From: Methanoculleus sp.
GTDB taxonomy: Archaea; Halobacteriota; Methanomicrobia; Methanomicrobiales; Methanoculleaceae
Length of the DNA: 64,000 nucleotides
Assembly (NCBI RefSeq): GCF_030019085.1
Contig: NZ_JASEFJ010000005.1
Coordinates: 1 to 64,000 of the forward strand
Reading direction: 5' to 3'
The position numbers were made by a program, and so were the translations under genes. The notes under the pieces were generated by a model. It made no database searches. It was not told where the DNA came from and saw only the letters and a program-made list of their open reading frames with translations. This document shows, piece by piece, positions 56,860 through 64,000 of the stretch (positions are counted from its first letter, which is position 1; each line of letters begins with the position of its first letter).

Positions 56860-57770
56860 ATTCCCTCCTCCTCGCGGGCAAGCCGCTGGATGTTCTGTTC
56901 CACCTGCTGGCGCATCAGATCCAGGGTCTCAGGACTAAGGTTCTTGAACCTGCCCTGACCCCTGATGTAGTCCTCCAGAGGTTCGGGTTTCCTCATCGCT
57001 GCCTTTGAGGGGCCGTTGATCGTGAGTTTCCCGAACTCGCGCTCGTAGAGTACCCACATCCCGGTCTTCACGGCGAGTTTCCCCATCTCAACCGTCTTCT
57101 CCGTGGGGTAGCGCCACCCCGGTGGGCATGGTGCAAGGATATGGATGAACTTCGGACCCTTGATCGAGAGCGCTTTCCTGACCTTCTTGTAGAGGTCCAG
57201 GGGGTAGGCGCTGCAGGCTGTCGCCATGTAGGGTGGGTTGTGTGCCTGGACTATCCGATCGAGGTCTTTCTTGGCCGTGGGCTTGCCTCCCGGGGTCGTG
57301 GTTGTGCGTGCCCCCAGCGGCGTCGAACCCGAGCGCTGCATCCCGGTGTTGCCGTATGCTTCGTTATCGTAGCAGATGTAGAGAAAGTTGGCCCCCCGCT
57401 CAAACGCCCCGGAGAGCGACTGGATCCCGATATCGACGGTTCCGCCATCGCCTGCGTAGACGATCACGTTGGTATCTCTTCCTGTGGCTGCAAACGCCTC
57501 GCTCATCCCGGAAGCGCAGGCGGCTGCCGCGGCAAACGCCACGTTGTAGACGGGCACGTTCATTGCCGTGGCAGGATAGATCCCCTGGATGACGCTGGTA
57601 CAACAGGCTGGTACGACCAGGACGGAGTCAGGGCCGGCGGCTTTGAGCACGTAGCGCAGACAGAGGGAAGAGCTGCAGCCCGCACAGGCGGACGTGCATT
57701 TGTAGATGTACTCCTCCTTTGGAATCGCTGACAAGTTGGTTACACTCCTCCTGCTTATATCTGTCATCAA
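56853..57770 (-). CDS. porB: Pyruvate:ferredoxin oxidoreductase beta subunit
   Basis: The product has 305 residues. The thiamine diphosphate motif is YAGDGGTVDIGIQSLSGAF with YDNEAYGNTGMQ. Cys pairs (CAGCSSSLC, and PACCTSV) bind a 4Fe-4S cluster, and TTTTPGGKPTAKKD is a typical methanogen porB segment. These favour pyruvate over 2-ketoisovalerate as substrate. It is the first gene of porBAGD, whose order differs from the porGDAB (CDAB) order known in other methanogens. Two adjacent Met codons are possible starts. Confidence 0.95.
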   Translation of the reverse strand: MMTDISRRSVTNLSAIPKEEYIYKCTSACAGCSSSLCLRYVLKAAGPDSVLVVPACCTSVIQGIYPATAMNVPVYNVAFAAAAACASGMSEAFAATGRDTNVIVYAGDGGTVDIGIQSLSGAFERGANFLYICYDNEAYGNTGMQRSGSTPLGARTTTTPGGKPTAKKDLDRIVQAHNPPYMATACSAYPLDLYKKVRKALSIKGPKFIHILAPCPPGWRYPTEKTVEMGKLAVKTGMWVLYEREFGKLTINGPSKAAMRKPEPLEDYIRGQGRFKNLSPETLDLMRQQVEQNIQRLAREEEGIC

Positions 57771-57843
57771 TTGTAATGAGGGTTTTTGCGCCTCGTTCCC
57801 TGGCAGAGGTTGAGTGGTGAAATCGTGAGCTCTCTATTGAGCG

Positions 57844-58647
57844 TTATACCGCCCTGTCGACCGGCGAAAGGCGGTCGGCAACCCCCGCCATGACGGCGTG
57901 GTAACGGAGGCGGGAGGCCAGGTAGCGCTCGCTCTTTCCGTCGATCGGGAGGGGGGTAAACGTCATACCGTAGTCGATATCCCAGAGTATAAGCCCCCAT
58001 GGCGGAGCAGCAGCGACCCGCTGTTCGGCCGGTTCTGCAAGGAGCCGTTCGATCTCCCCGGCATCGGACTCGCCGTTTCCCACCCGTTCAAGCACCGTTG
58101 CCATGCGCCGGACCATGTTCCAGAGGAAACTCTCACCTGTAACCTCAAAGACCGCGAAACCTCCCTCCGGAAAGACCCGTGCCGCAAGGATTTTTCGCTC
58201 AGGTTCGCGGTCGCTTGACCGGGCAAACGACGAGAAGTTGTGACGCCCGATGAAGACCTGCGCGGCATCGTGCATGGCGCTGATCATCTCCGGGGCAGGG
58301 AAGAAGTAGTAACGGTATGTCCGGGATCTGGCGCTGTATCGCGGGTGGAACCCCTCAGGTGGCTCTGCCCAGCCGGTACACCAGATGTCCCCCGGGAGCA
58401 CCCGGTTCAGCACCTGGATCGCGCGTTCCGGAAGATCCGTCATAAAGGAGCAGACCTGAGACCTGGCGTGCACCCCCCGGTCGGTCCTCCCGGCGGTTGC
58501 GAATCCTGCCTCACGCCAGTCGTCGAAGACCTGGATACGCCTGCAGGCATCGATGAACTCTCCCTCCACAGTCCGAATACCGGGCTGCATCTGCGAACCA
58601 GAGAAGCGGTCACCGAAGTATGAGAACCGCAGTGCCAGGTAGATCAT
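57844..58647 (-). CDS. truA: tRNA pseudouridine(38-40) synthase TruA
   Basis: The product has 267 residues. The catalytic Asp56 is in ATAGRTDRGVHARSQV. RYSARSRTYRYYFFP and HNFSSFARSSDREPERKI are further family blocks. It converts uridines 38-40 of the tRNA anticodon arm to pseudouridine. The start overlaps the PHP gene stop (ATGA), and the pyruvate oxidoreductase operon begins 74 bp after its end. Confidence 0.95.
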   Translation of the reverse strand: MIYLALRFSYFGDRFSGSQMQPGIRTVEGEFIDACRRIQVFDDWREAGFATAGRTDRGVHARSQVCSFMTDLPERAIQVLNRVLPGDIWCTGWAEPPEGFHPRYSARSRTYRYYFFPAPEMISAMHDAAQVFIGRHNFSSFARSSDREPERKILAARVFPEGGFAVFEVTGESFLWNMVRRMATVLERVGNGESDAGEIERLLAEPAEQRVAAAPPWGLILWDIDYGMTFTPLPIDGKSERYLASRLRYHAVMAGVADRLSPVDRAV

Positions 58648-59309
58648 CGGTATACCGTCCGCCGAATTTTGCGGATAGCACCTTTGAGAGACTGGCGGGT
58701 GTAGGTGTGGAGCGGTGTCATCCTGCCGCTCGCCATTGTCCGTCCCTCCCGGATCGCGGAGATGATGGAGGCCGCATCCGGTTCGGCCACTACATAGGTG
58801 ACCCCAAATCCAACATAACGGGCGTTGTGGGCGTCGCTCCCTGCAACGCCGGGTTTCCCGAACTGCCGTGCTATGAGGGCGGCTTTTCGGTTTGCCGAGC
58901 CCGTTATGTAGCGGCTGTTGAAGACCTCCACCGCGTCAACCGCCTCTACACCTGCTGCAAGTCTCCTCCCGACTCCGTGGCGCCAGCGGTGGTATGGGTG
59001 CGGGAGGATCAGGAGAGCCCCCCTCGAACGGGCCAGGGCAACGGTCTCGAAGAAGTCGCGCCCTGCGGGAGGGGGTTCTGTGATGCCCAGGGCGAGGAGG
59101 TGACCTTGTTGAGTCGAGATCTCGGTGCCGGGTATCACGGTCAGAGGCGTGTCGCACTCCATGGCGTAGAGAGCGCCTTCCACCGTGTCGTGGTCTGTGA
59201 TCGCGACGGCATCAAGACCAATCCTCTCCGCCTGCTGGAGGATTTCTTCCACACTGCTCTCTCCGTCCCTGGAGAACCGGGTGTGGATATGCAGATCGCA
59301 CCGCAGCAT
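58644..59309 (-). CDS. PHP-domain phosphoesterase
   Basis: The product has 221 residues. CDLHIHTRFSRDGESSVEEI holds the first metal ligands, AITDHDTVEGA the next His-Asp, and VAGSDAHNARYVG a late one. The family includes 3',5'-nucleotide phosphatases and other phosphoesterases using up to three metals. The exact substrate is not evident. It is coupled to truA. The ATG at 59309 opens MLRCDLHIHTRFSRD. Confidence 0.9.
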   Translation of the reverse strand: MLRCDLHIHTRFSRDGESSVEEILQQAERIGLDAVAITDHDTVEGALYAMECDTPLTVIPGTEISTQQGHLLALGITEPPPAGRDFFETVALARSRGALLILPHPYHRWRHGVGRRLAAGVEAVDAVEVFNSRYITGSANRKAALIARQFGKPGVAGSDAHNARYVGFGVTYVVAEPDAASIISAIREGRTMASGRMTPLHTYTRQSLKGAIRKIRRTVYR

Positions 59310-59352
59310 GAGATCAGATTATTTGTCACCCCCGGAATAATAATTGAAGTGT

Positions 59353-60777
59353 ATGCGCATTCTCCTCCCTACCGGTGCGGCAACAGCCGGGATTGTGAAA
59401 GTGGCGGCCGAGCGGTTTGCCGGCCGCCACGAGATGGATGTGGTGGTCACCGGTGAGATTGCGGCGTTCCTATCCCCCGGAGATCTCCGGAGACTGCTTG
59501 CCGGTGGTGACTACGATATGGTTATTGTCTCCGGGATGTGCACCGCCTCGTTTGCCGATATCGAGCGCGAGACCGGTGTACCCATATACCGTGGGCCGCG
59601 ACACGCGGCCGATCTGGGGCTGATCCTCCCGTTACTTGATACGATCACCCTCTCCCGGACTCTGCCCGCCGATGAGTTCCTGGCTGAGAGGCGGCGTGAG
59701 GAAGCCTACCGGCATGTGGCGCGCCTCGAAGCGGAGGCGGAACCGGATTTCGTCATCCGCGGTCTGAAGATCGGCGGCAATTCGAGGATGAAGGTGCTTG
59801 CGGAGATCATGGACGCGCACAGGCGTGACAACCTTTTAGCAGACGTCCTGCGGTTCTTTGCGGCCGGGGCGGATATCGTCGACCTGGGGTTTGGTTTCGA
59901 TGCGACGGCAGAGGATGTCCGGCGGTGTTTCTCGTCCCTTGCCGGGGTTGAAGCCCCGCTGGCGGTAGACACGCAGGATCCGGATCTCATCAAGGCGGCG
60001 CTCAACCGTGCCGACATGGTTCTCTCCCTGCACGAGGGAAACATACCCCTCATCGGGGGGGCGGTTGCGGATGCCGGAGCGGCCGCGGTTGTGGTGCCGC
60101 GTGAGCGAACGCTCGCGGAGAACCTTTCTGCCGCGAGGGAGGCCGGGATCCGTTACCTGATCGCCGACCCCCTGCTCCAGCCTGTGGGTTCGGGACTGAC
60201 AGGATCGCTCGCCAGATTCTCTGATGCCCCTCGTCCTCTCTTTTTCGGGGCTGGAAACGTTGTGGAGCTGCTGGATGCCGATTCCCCGGGAGCAAACGCT
60301 CTGCTCGCCGGGATGGCGCGCGAGATTGGGGCCGCGGTCATCTTTACAAGTGAGCATAGCGACAAGACGCAGGGTTCTGTGGCGGAGATGCGCCGGGCGA
60401 CTGAGATGATGGCTCTTATGACCGACCGGCCGTATCCGAAAGATCTGGGACTCGATCTCCTCATCTTGAAAGAGAAACGCCGCCGCCGAGAACCGCCGCT
60501 GGAATATGAGAGCTTCGTGGACGCGGTTTCTGCGCCGGATGAGACAGTCTACGACCCGCTGGGGTGTATCCGGATCGGGGTCGAGGGTGACTCCATCGTC
60601 GCAGTTCACCGGGGCCGCGCCGTGAGGGGGGAGTGCTGGGAGGACGTCTTCTACACGCTACTCTTAAACGGGAGTCTCTCCCGACTTGACCACGCCGCAT
60701 ACCTCGGTAAAGAACTTTATAAAGCGGAACTTGCCATCAGGTTTGGCCGGAGTTTCGAACAGGACGGGCCGTTCTGA
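59353..60777 (+). CDS. Dihydropteroate-synthase-like archaeal protein (DUF6513-containing)
   Basis: The product has 474 residues from ATG at 59353; three extra codons upstream are optional. The first 150 residues are an archaeal domain with RILLPTGAATAGIVKVAAER. Residues about 150-400 resemble the pterin-binding TIM barrel of dihydropteroate synthase (DIVDLGFGFDATAEDVRR, PLAVDTQDPDLIKAALNRAD). A C-terminal domain with DPLGCIRIGVEGDSIVAVH completes it. Methanogens lack folate and use tetrahydromethanopterin, so a role in that pathway has been suggested for the family. It is not proven. Classical folate function is unlikely. Confidence 0.85.
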   Translation: MRILLPTGAATAGIVKVAAERFAGRHEMDVVVTGEIAAFLSPGDLRRLLAGGDYDMVIVSGMCTASFADIERETGVPIYRGPRHAADLGLILPLLDTITLSRTLPADEFLAERRREEAYRHVARLEAEAEPDFVIRGLKIGGNSRMKVLAEIMDAHRRDNLLADVLRFFAAGADIVDLGFGFDATAEDVRRCFSSLAGVEAPLAVDTQDPDLIKAALNRADMVLSLHEGNIPLIGGAVADAGAAAVVVPRERTLAENLSAAREAGIRYLIADPLLQPVGSGLTGSLARFSDAPRPLFFGAGNVVELLDADSPGANALLAGMAREIGAAVIFTSEHSDKTQGSVAEMRRATEMMALMTDRPYPKDLGLDLLILKEKRRRREPPLEYESFVDAVSAPDETVYDPLGCIRIGVEGDSIVAVHRGRAVRGECWEDVFYTLLLNGSLSRLDHAAYLGKELYKAELAIRFGRSFEQDGPF

Positions 60778-60855
60778 AATGGTGAGAGGGCAGATCGGGG
60801 TATCTATGCCTGACGCGAGGGCTTATGTTCCCTCCATTCCCACCAGTCTGTAAGA

Positions 60856-61227
60856 ATGGCCATACGCGGGATCAGCAGGGATCTGCTTGCGATACTCTTT
60901 GAACTCGGGCGGCAACACCATCCAAACGAGTTTCTTGCGGTTTTGCGGGAGCGGAACGGTGTAATCAGCGATCTCGATCTTGTGCCCGGCACCATCGTTG
61001 GGGGGGAGAGCGCCTCGTTCTTCATCGATATGCTTCCGCTGGATACCCATCAGGCCGGCAGCGCCCACAGCCACCCGAACGGCGTCCTATCCCCCTCATC
61101 GGCGGATCTCAGGTTCTTCCCCTCGGTGGGACGCTACCATATCATCATCGGCCACCCCTACACCCAGGCAGACTGGCGGTGTTACCGCGCGGACGGGAGC
61201 GTTGCGGACCTGGAGGTGGTTGGATGA
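60856..61227 (+). CDS. JAMM/Mov34-family metalloprotease-like protein
   Basis: The product has 123 residues. The complete JAMM motif is present: Glu25, HSH at 71-73, Ser81 and Asp84 (H-x-H-x7-S-x2-D). Archaeal JAMM proteins cleave C-terminal isopeptide or peptide bonds of ubiquitin-like SAMP proteins. The protein has no membrane part. Its stop overlaps the ribL start by 4 nt, an unexpected pairing with flavin synthesis. An alternative is a different hydrolytic role of the fold. Confidence 0.9.
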   Translation: MAIRGISRDLLAILFELGRQHHPNEFLAVLRERNGVISDLDLVPGTIVGGESASFFIDMLPLDTHQAGSAHSHPNGVLSPSSADLRFFPSVGRYHIIIGHPYTQADWRCYRADGSVADLEVVG

Positions 61228-61676
61228 TCCGTGTGGTCGCGACCGGGACTTTTGACATCCTCCATCCCGGACACCTCTACTACCTGGAGGAGTCCCGGAA
61301 ACTCGGCGACGAACTCTATGTGATAGTGGCGCGGGATGCGAACGTTAAGCATAAGCCAAAACCGATCATCCCGGAGGACCAGAGACTCCGGATGGTTGCG
61401 GCACTGAAACCGGTGGATCATGCGGTCCCTGGCGATCTGCATGACATGTTCAGGCCGATAGCGGAGATCCGGCCAGATATTATCACGCTCGGGTTTAACC
61501 AGCACTTCGATGAGAAACGTCTCCGCCAGAACCTGCGGGAGCGTGGACTCGATGCCGAAGTAGTCCGGATATCCGCTTATTCTGGCTCGCTTGCCAGTTC
61601 ATCAAAGATAATCGAGCGTATCCTGAACACCCGGTATTTGAGCAGCGACCCGGGGTGTCATGGCAGGGAGGGGTGA
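61224..61676 (+). CDS. ribL: FAD synthetase RibL (FMN adenylyltransferase)
   Basis: The product has 150 residues from ATG at 61224 within the JAMM stop overlap. The nucleotidyltransferase signature TGTFDILHPGHLYYLEES has the HxGH motif at residues 14-17. KHKPKPIIPEDQRLRMVAAL and a late ISAYSGSLASSSKIIERI match the archaeal RibL family, the latter holding the second substrate motif. It makes FAD from FMN and a nucleotide. FMN comes from the RbkR kinase encoded at 31 kb. Confidence 0.93.
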   Translation: MIRVVATGTFDILHPGHLYYLEESRKLGDELYVIVARDANVKHKPKPIIPEDQRLRMVAALKPVDHAVPGDLHDMFRPIAEIRPDIITLGFNQHFDEKRLRQNLRERGLDAEVVRISAYSGSLASSSKIIERILNTRYLSSDPGCHGREG

Positions 61677-61715
61677 TCCCGCCTTCGAGAGAGCACCAGC
61701 AGGTGACGTCGGTTC

Positions 61716-62396
61716 ATGCGACAGATTGAGATATTGGGCGATGACGATGCCGATGAGCGGACGAACGTGTTGAGAGTCCTGGTTCCGTTCCTGCTCTGCG
61801 GTCTCTTTCTCGTTGTCGTCTGGTTCTTACTACCGGTTGAAGGCTGGTTCTTTCTCTTCGTTATGATGGTCGCCTATGTTGTCCCGCCGCTTGGTCGCGA
61901 GTCGATCATACCTCTCTGTATCCTGGGGGGGATCCCCTGGTGGCTGACTGCGTTCACCATCGTCTTCCTGGACTTCGCCGGCGGGCTTTTCATGGCCTGG
62001 AACTTCCCGCTGGTCCTGCGCATACCTCGTGTCGGCCCCTGGATCAGTCGGTTTGTGGAGGCGGGGAGGTCGTTTCTTGACAGGAAGCCATGGCTTGAGA
62101 GGCTCTACTTTGTCGGGCTCATAGCTTTTGTGGCGCTTCCCTTTGACGGTTCGGGGAGTATAGTTGGATCCGTTGTTGGGCGGATGCTCGGGATGACCAA
62201 GGCGGAGGTCCTCTCCTGTATCGTCATCGGCGCTGTTATCGGGAGTTATGCAATCGCTCTCGGCATTGACTGGGTTGTAAACCTGATCCCGCCAGGAGCC
62301 GGGTTTCTGGTCTCGATTGCCGTCTTCCTTCTGATCGGGGCCACGCTTCTTGTGGCCTACCGGAACTACTATCAAAGGCCGGAGGCGGAAGCCTGA
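61716..62396 (+). CDS. Small multidrug export-like membrane protein (PF06695 type)
   Basis: The product has 226 residues with about five or six membrane segments (LVPFLLCGLFLVVVWFLL, WFFLFVMMVAYVVP, LTAFTIVFLDFAGGLFMAW and others). VALPFDGSGSIVGSVVGRML is the conserved Gly-rich block of the putative small multidrug export family. No ion or substrate can be named. It lies 39 bp after ribL. Confidence 0.8.
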   Translation: MRQIEILGDDDADERTNVLRVLVPFLLCGLFLVVVWFLLPVEGWFFLFVMMVAYVVPPLGRESIIPLCILGGIPWWLTAFTIVFLDFAGGLFMAWNFPLVLRIPRVGPWISRFVEAGRSFLDRKPWLERLYFVGLIAFVALPFDGSGSIVGSVVGRMLGMTKAEVLSCIVIGAVIGSYAIALGIDWVVNLIPPGAGFLVSIAVFLLIGATLLVAYRNYYQRPEAEA

Positions 62397-62610
62397 GTGC
62401 GGCCCCCCGGCTCGAGATCTCGCAGAAATGGTGACAGGCTCTTCTTGCAAACCCGTTCACCGATGGCGGGGAGTGAGAGAGAACCGTGCCATGGCGTAGA
62501 CGCGATTTCACCCGGACGCCGGAGATGCACTCCCGGATACGGATCGGGGAGGGGCCTGAAGGTATTGGTTTGACGGTCTCCGATCGAGAAGCGGAGAAAG
62601 ATCGGTCGAG
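62397..62610. other. Convergent intergenic region
   Basis: About 215 bp between the membrane-protein gene and the DUF45 gene. No hairpin with a T-run or RNA gene was recognised. Confidence 0.4.
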
Positions 62611-63297
62611 TTAGACGCTATCCTGCAACCTCTTCCAGACCCCGTTCCGCTCGATGATGACCCAGTAACGTCGCAGTTCGGCTTCCGCCTCCCGATAGTC
62701 GGGGTAGCTGTCTGCGACCAGACGCCAGAACCTCTGCGAGTGGTTCTGCTCGCGCAGGTGGGCAACCTCGTGGATGACAATGTAGTCGCGCAGCGAATCC
62801 GGGAGGGCTATTACCCGGAGGTTGAAGTTCAGGTTGTTGAGCGTCGAGCAGCTCCCCCACCGCGTTCTCTGCATCTTGATCGTGATCCGGCCAACCTTAT
62901 GGCTGAGGGAGTCCGGATGGGCCTCAATCCTCTCTGTGACCTCCTCCATCAGGAGCGAGGTGAGGTTTTGCCTCAGATCCCGTATGGACGGGCAGGTGAC
63001 GGTCTCCCCGGTGGTCTCGATTGCGAACCGCGCGCCAGCGAGCAGGTGGTGGAACCGTCCGTGGAGGAGAAGCAGTTCCTCCCGCCCGCACCCTTCTGCG
63101 GCCAGTCGGTCGAGTTCTTCGCGCCGCCTCTCGATCCAGCTGGCATTACGCTGCAGGAACCCATCGACGTCAAACGACGGCGGTGCGACAACGCGCAGGT
63201 TTCCGTCTGGCTGCACCTGGAGGCGAGCTGCGCGTACCCTTTTGCGAACGACGGTCACATCTCCCCCGGGGATGCTTCCCTCCTCTTTCCGTTTCAT
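62611..63297 (-). CDS. YgjP/DUF45 zinc metallopeptidase-like protein
   Basis: The product has 228 residues from the Met opening MKRKEEGSIPGGD; upstream codons to 63447 do not fit the family. The zinc motif is VIHEVAHLREQNHSQRFW, an HExxH-type site with its third ligand His downstream. RWGSCSTLNNLNFNLRVIAL is the conserved family segment just before it. Members are SprT/WLM-like peptidases linked in some cases to DNA repair. The target is unknown. It is divergent from the MerR-like gene. Confidence 0.9.
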   Translation of the reverse strand: MKRKEEGSIPGGDVTVVRKRVRAARLQVQPDGNLRVVAPPSFDVDGFLQRNASWIERRREELDRLAAEGCGREELLLLHGRFHHLLAGARFAIETTGETVTCPSIRDLRQNLTSLLMEEVTERIEAHPDSLSHKVGRITIKMQRTRWGSCSTLNNLNFNLRVIALPDSLRDYIVIHEVAHLREQNHSQRFWRLVADSYPDYREAEAELRRYWVIIERNGVWKRLQDSV

Positions 63298-63427
63298 GCA
63301 GGCGTTATTGGGATGTCTGGAGGGAAAAAACCTGATCCGGCACGTACCTATACCTGATGATGACAAAGAGCTACATGGGGTTTCCCGCTCGAAGATGCGG
63401 GCGGGTTGCGGAAGGACGGTAGCGACC

Positions 63428-64000
63428 ATGAACGAGAAGGAACTCAAGATCGGCGATATAGCTCAACTTACTGGGCTCACGGAGCAGGACGTCCGGAGCC
63501 TAATTCAGACCTACGAGAGTCTCTTTACCTACCGGACGATAGGCCGGGTCAGGCTGTTTCCTCAAAGAGCGGTCAAGATCGTCAGGGAACTGGCGGAACT
63601 ATCCGGGAAAGGGCTTTCACCGGAGGAGATCACGCAGGAGGTAAAGTCCGGGAAGAGATCGGCCGCACCGGAAGAAGGGCCGACAGAAGAGATCGGTCCT
63701 GCCGCCGCCTCGCTCCCCCCCGAGGTGGTCATAGATCTCGGGGTGATGCGGGATACGCTTGCCATGCAGGAACGCCGGATCGCGCGCCTGGCTGAGGAAC
63801 TCGATCGTGAACGCCAGGAGAGGGCCAGCGAGACCGCTCAACTCCGGAAAGCCATCGATGATCTGGAGGAACGACTCTCTGAACAGAAGAGGCACCTTGC
63901 ACTGGTTGCAGAATGGGTGGACTACTTCGACCGGCAGATGGACGATTTGACCCGCCCGCTGGTCGAGAGGTTCCGGAGGCGGGTCACGAAAAAAGGGGAG
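63428..64000 (+). CDS. MerR-like DNA-binding protein with coiled coil, cut by window end
   Basis: The first 191 residues are in the window with no stop. Residues 5-70 are a MerR-type helix-turn-helix (KIGDIAQLTGLTEQDVRSLI, then YRTIGRVRLFPQRAVKIVRE). A charged linker leads to a predicted coiled coil at about 110-165 (RLAEELDRERQERASETAQL). A basic end with RRRVTKKGE is reached at the border. The layout resembles archaeal chromosome or transcription regulators, without a known ligand domain in the visible part. The ATG at 63428 follows a weak purine-rich leader. Confidence 0.8.
   Translation, partial: MNEKELKIGDIAQLTGLTEQDVRSLIQTYESLFTYRTIGRVRLFPQRAVKIVRELAELSGKGLSPEEITQEVKSGKRSAAPEEGPTEEIGPAAASLPPEVVIDLGVMRDTLAMQERRIARLAEELDRERQERASETAQLRKAIDDLEERLSEQKRHLALVAEWVDYFDRQMDDLTRPLVERFRRRVTKKGE

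Overview
The window reads as a piece of a methanogenic archaeal chromosome, most likely order Methanomicrobiales and close to Methanoculleus. This is inferred from gene content and the GC-rich codon use; no search was run. Supporting genes are the PolD large subunit, an archaeal RPA with its partner, a group II chaperonin, deoxyhypusine synthase, TiaS, CTP-dependent riboflavin kinase, RibL-type FAD synthetase, CbiZ, a four-subunit pyruvate:ferredoxin oxidoreductase and the archaeal phosphomevalonate-dehydratase branch of the mevalonate pathway. TATA boxes about 25 nt before several start codons, and ATGA-type gene overlaps, also fit an archaeon.

Bases 1-14100 are an accessory region. It holds a 1511-residue RecQ-like helicase with an N-terminal nuclease-like domain, bracketed by diverged inverted repeats of about 100 bp. 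Next come an IS1634-like element, a Fic protein, a transposase fragment, the tail of a minimal nucleotidyltransferase antitoxin, an intact AbiEi/AbiEii pair, a HicB-like remnant, the 5' part of a group II intron, a DNA methylase tail, tRNA-Leu(CAA) and a frameshifted esterase. It looks like a worn defence and mobile-element island next to a tRNA.

From 14.2 kb the window is housekeeping DNA. PolD DP2 carries a mini-intein (14.9-15.4 kb) and is followed by two HEAT-repeat genes and a P-type cation ATPase. Bases 22.9-30.9 kb hold isoprenoid genes: phosphomevalonate dehydratase large subunit, a UbiD-type decarboxylase and UbiX, then an HD hydrolase, then the DUF35/thiolase/HMG-CoA synthase operon headed by an XRE regulator. 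Divergent from that is an RbkR-type riboflavin kinase/regulator with ribB. UbiX needs FMN and the UbiD enzyme needs the prenyl-FMN that UbiX makes, so flavin and isoprenoid synthesis are linked here. A resolvase-like regulator without catalytic residues follows.

Bases 33.6-48.9 kb carry RPA and its partner, CbiZ with a stand-alone NrdD-like radical-loop protein, pyrF with deoxyhypusine synthase, tiaS, a regulator beside the thermosome, lysS, a family 4 uracil-DNA glycosylase with an altered Fe-S ligand, a Nudix hydrolase and an ADP-forming acyl-CoA synthetase. Bases 49-64 kb carry a metal-chelate or corrinoid ABC transporter with a palindromic operator candidate, a YyaL/DUF255 protein, porBAGD, truA with a PHP gene, a dihydropteroate-synthase-like protein, a JAMM protease overlapping ribL, a DUF45 metallopeptidase and a MerR-like protein cut by the window end.
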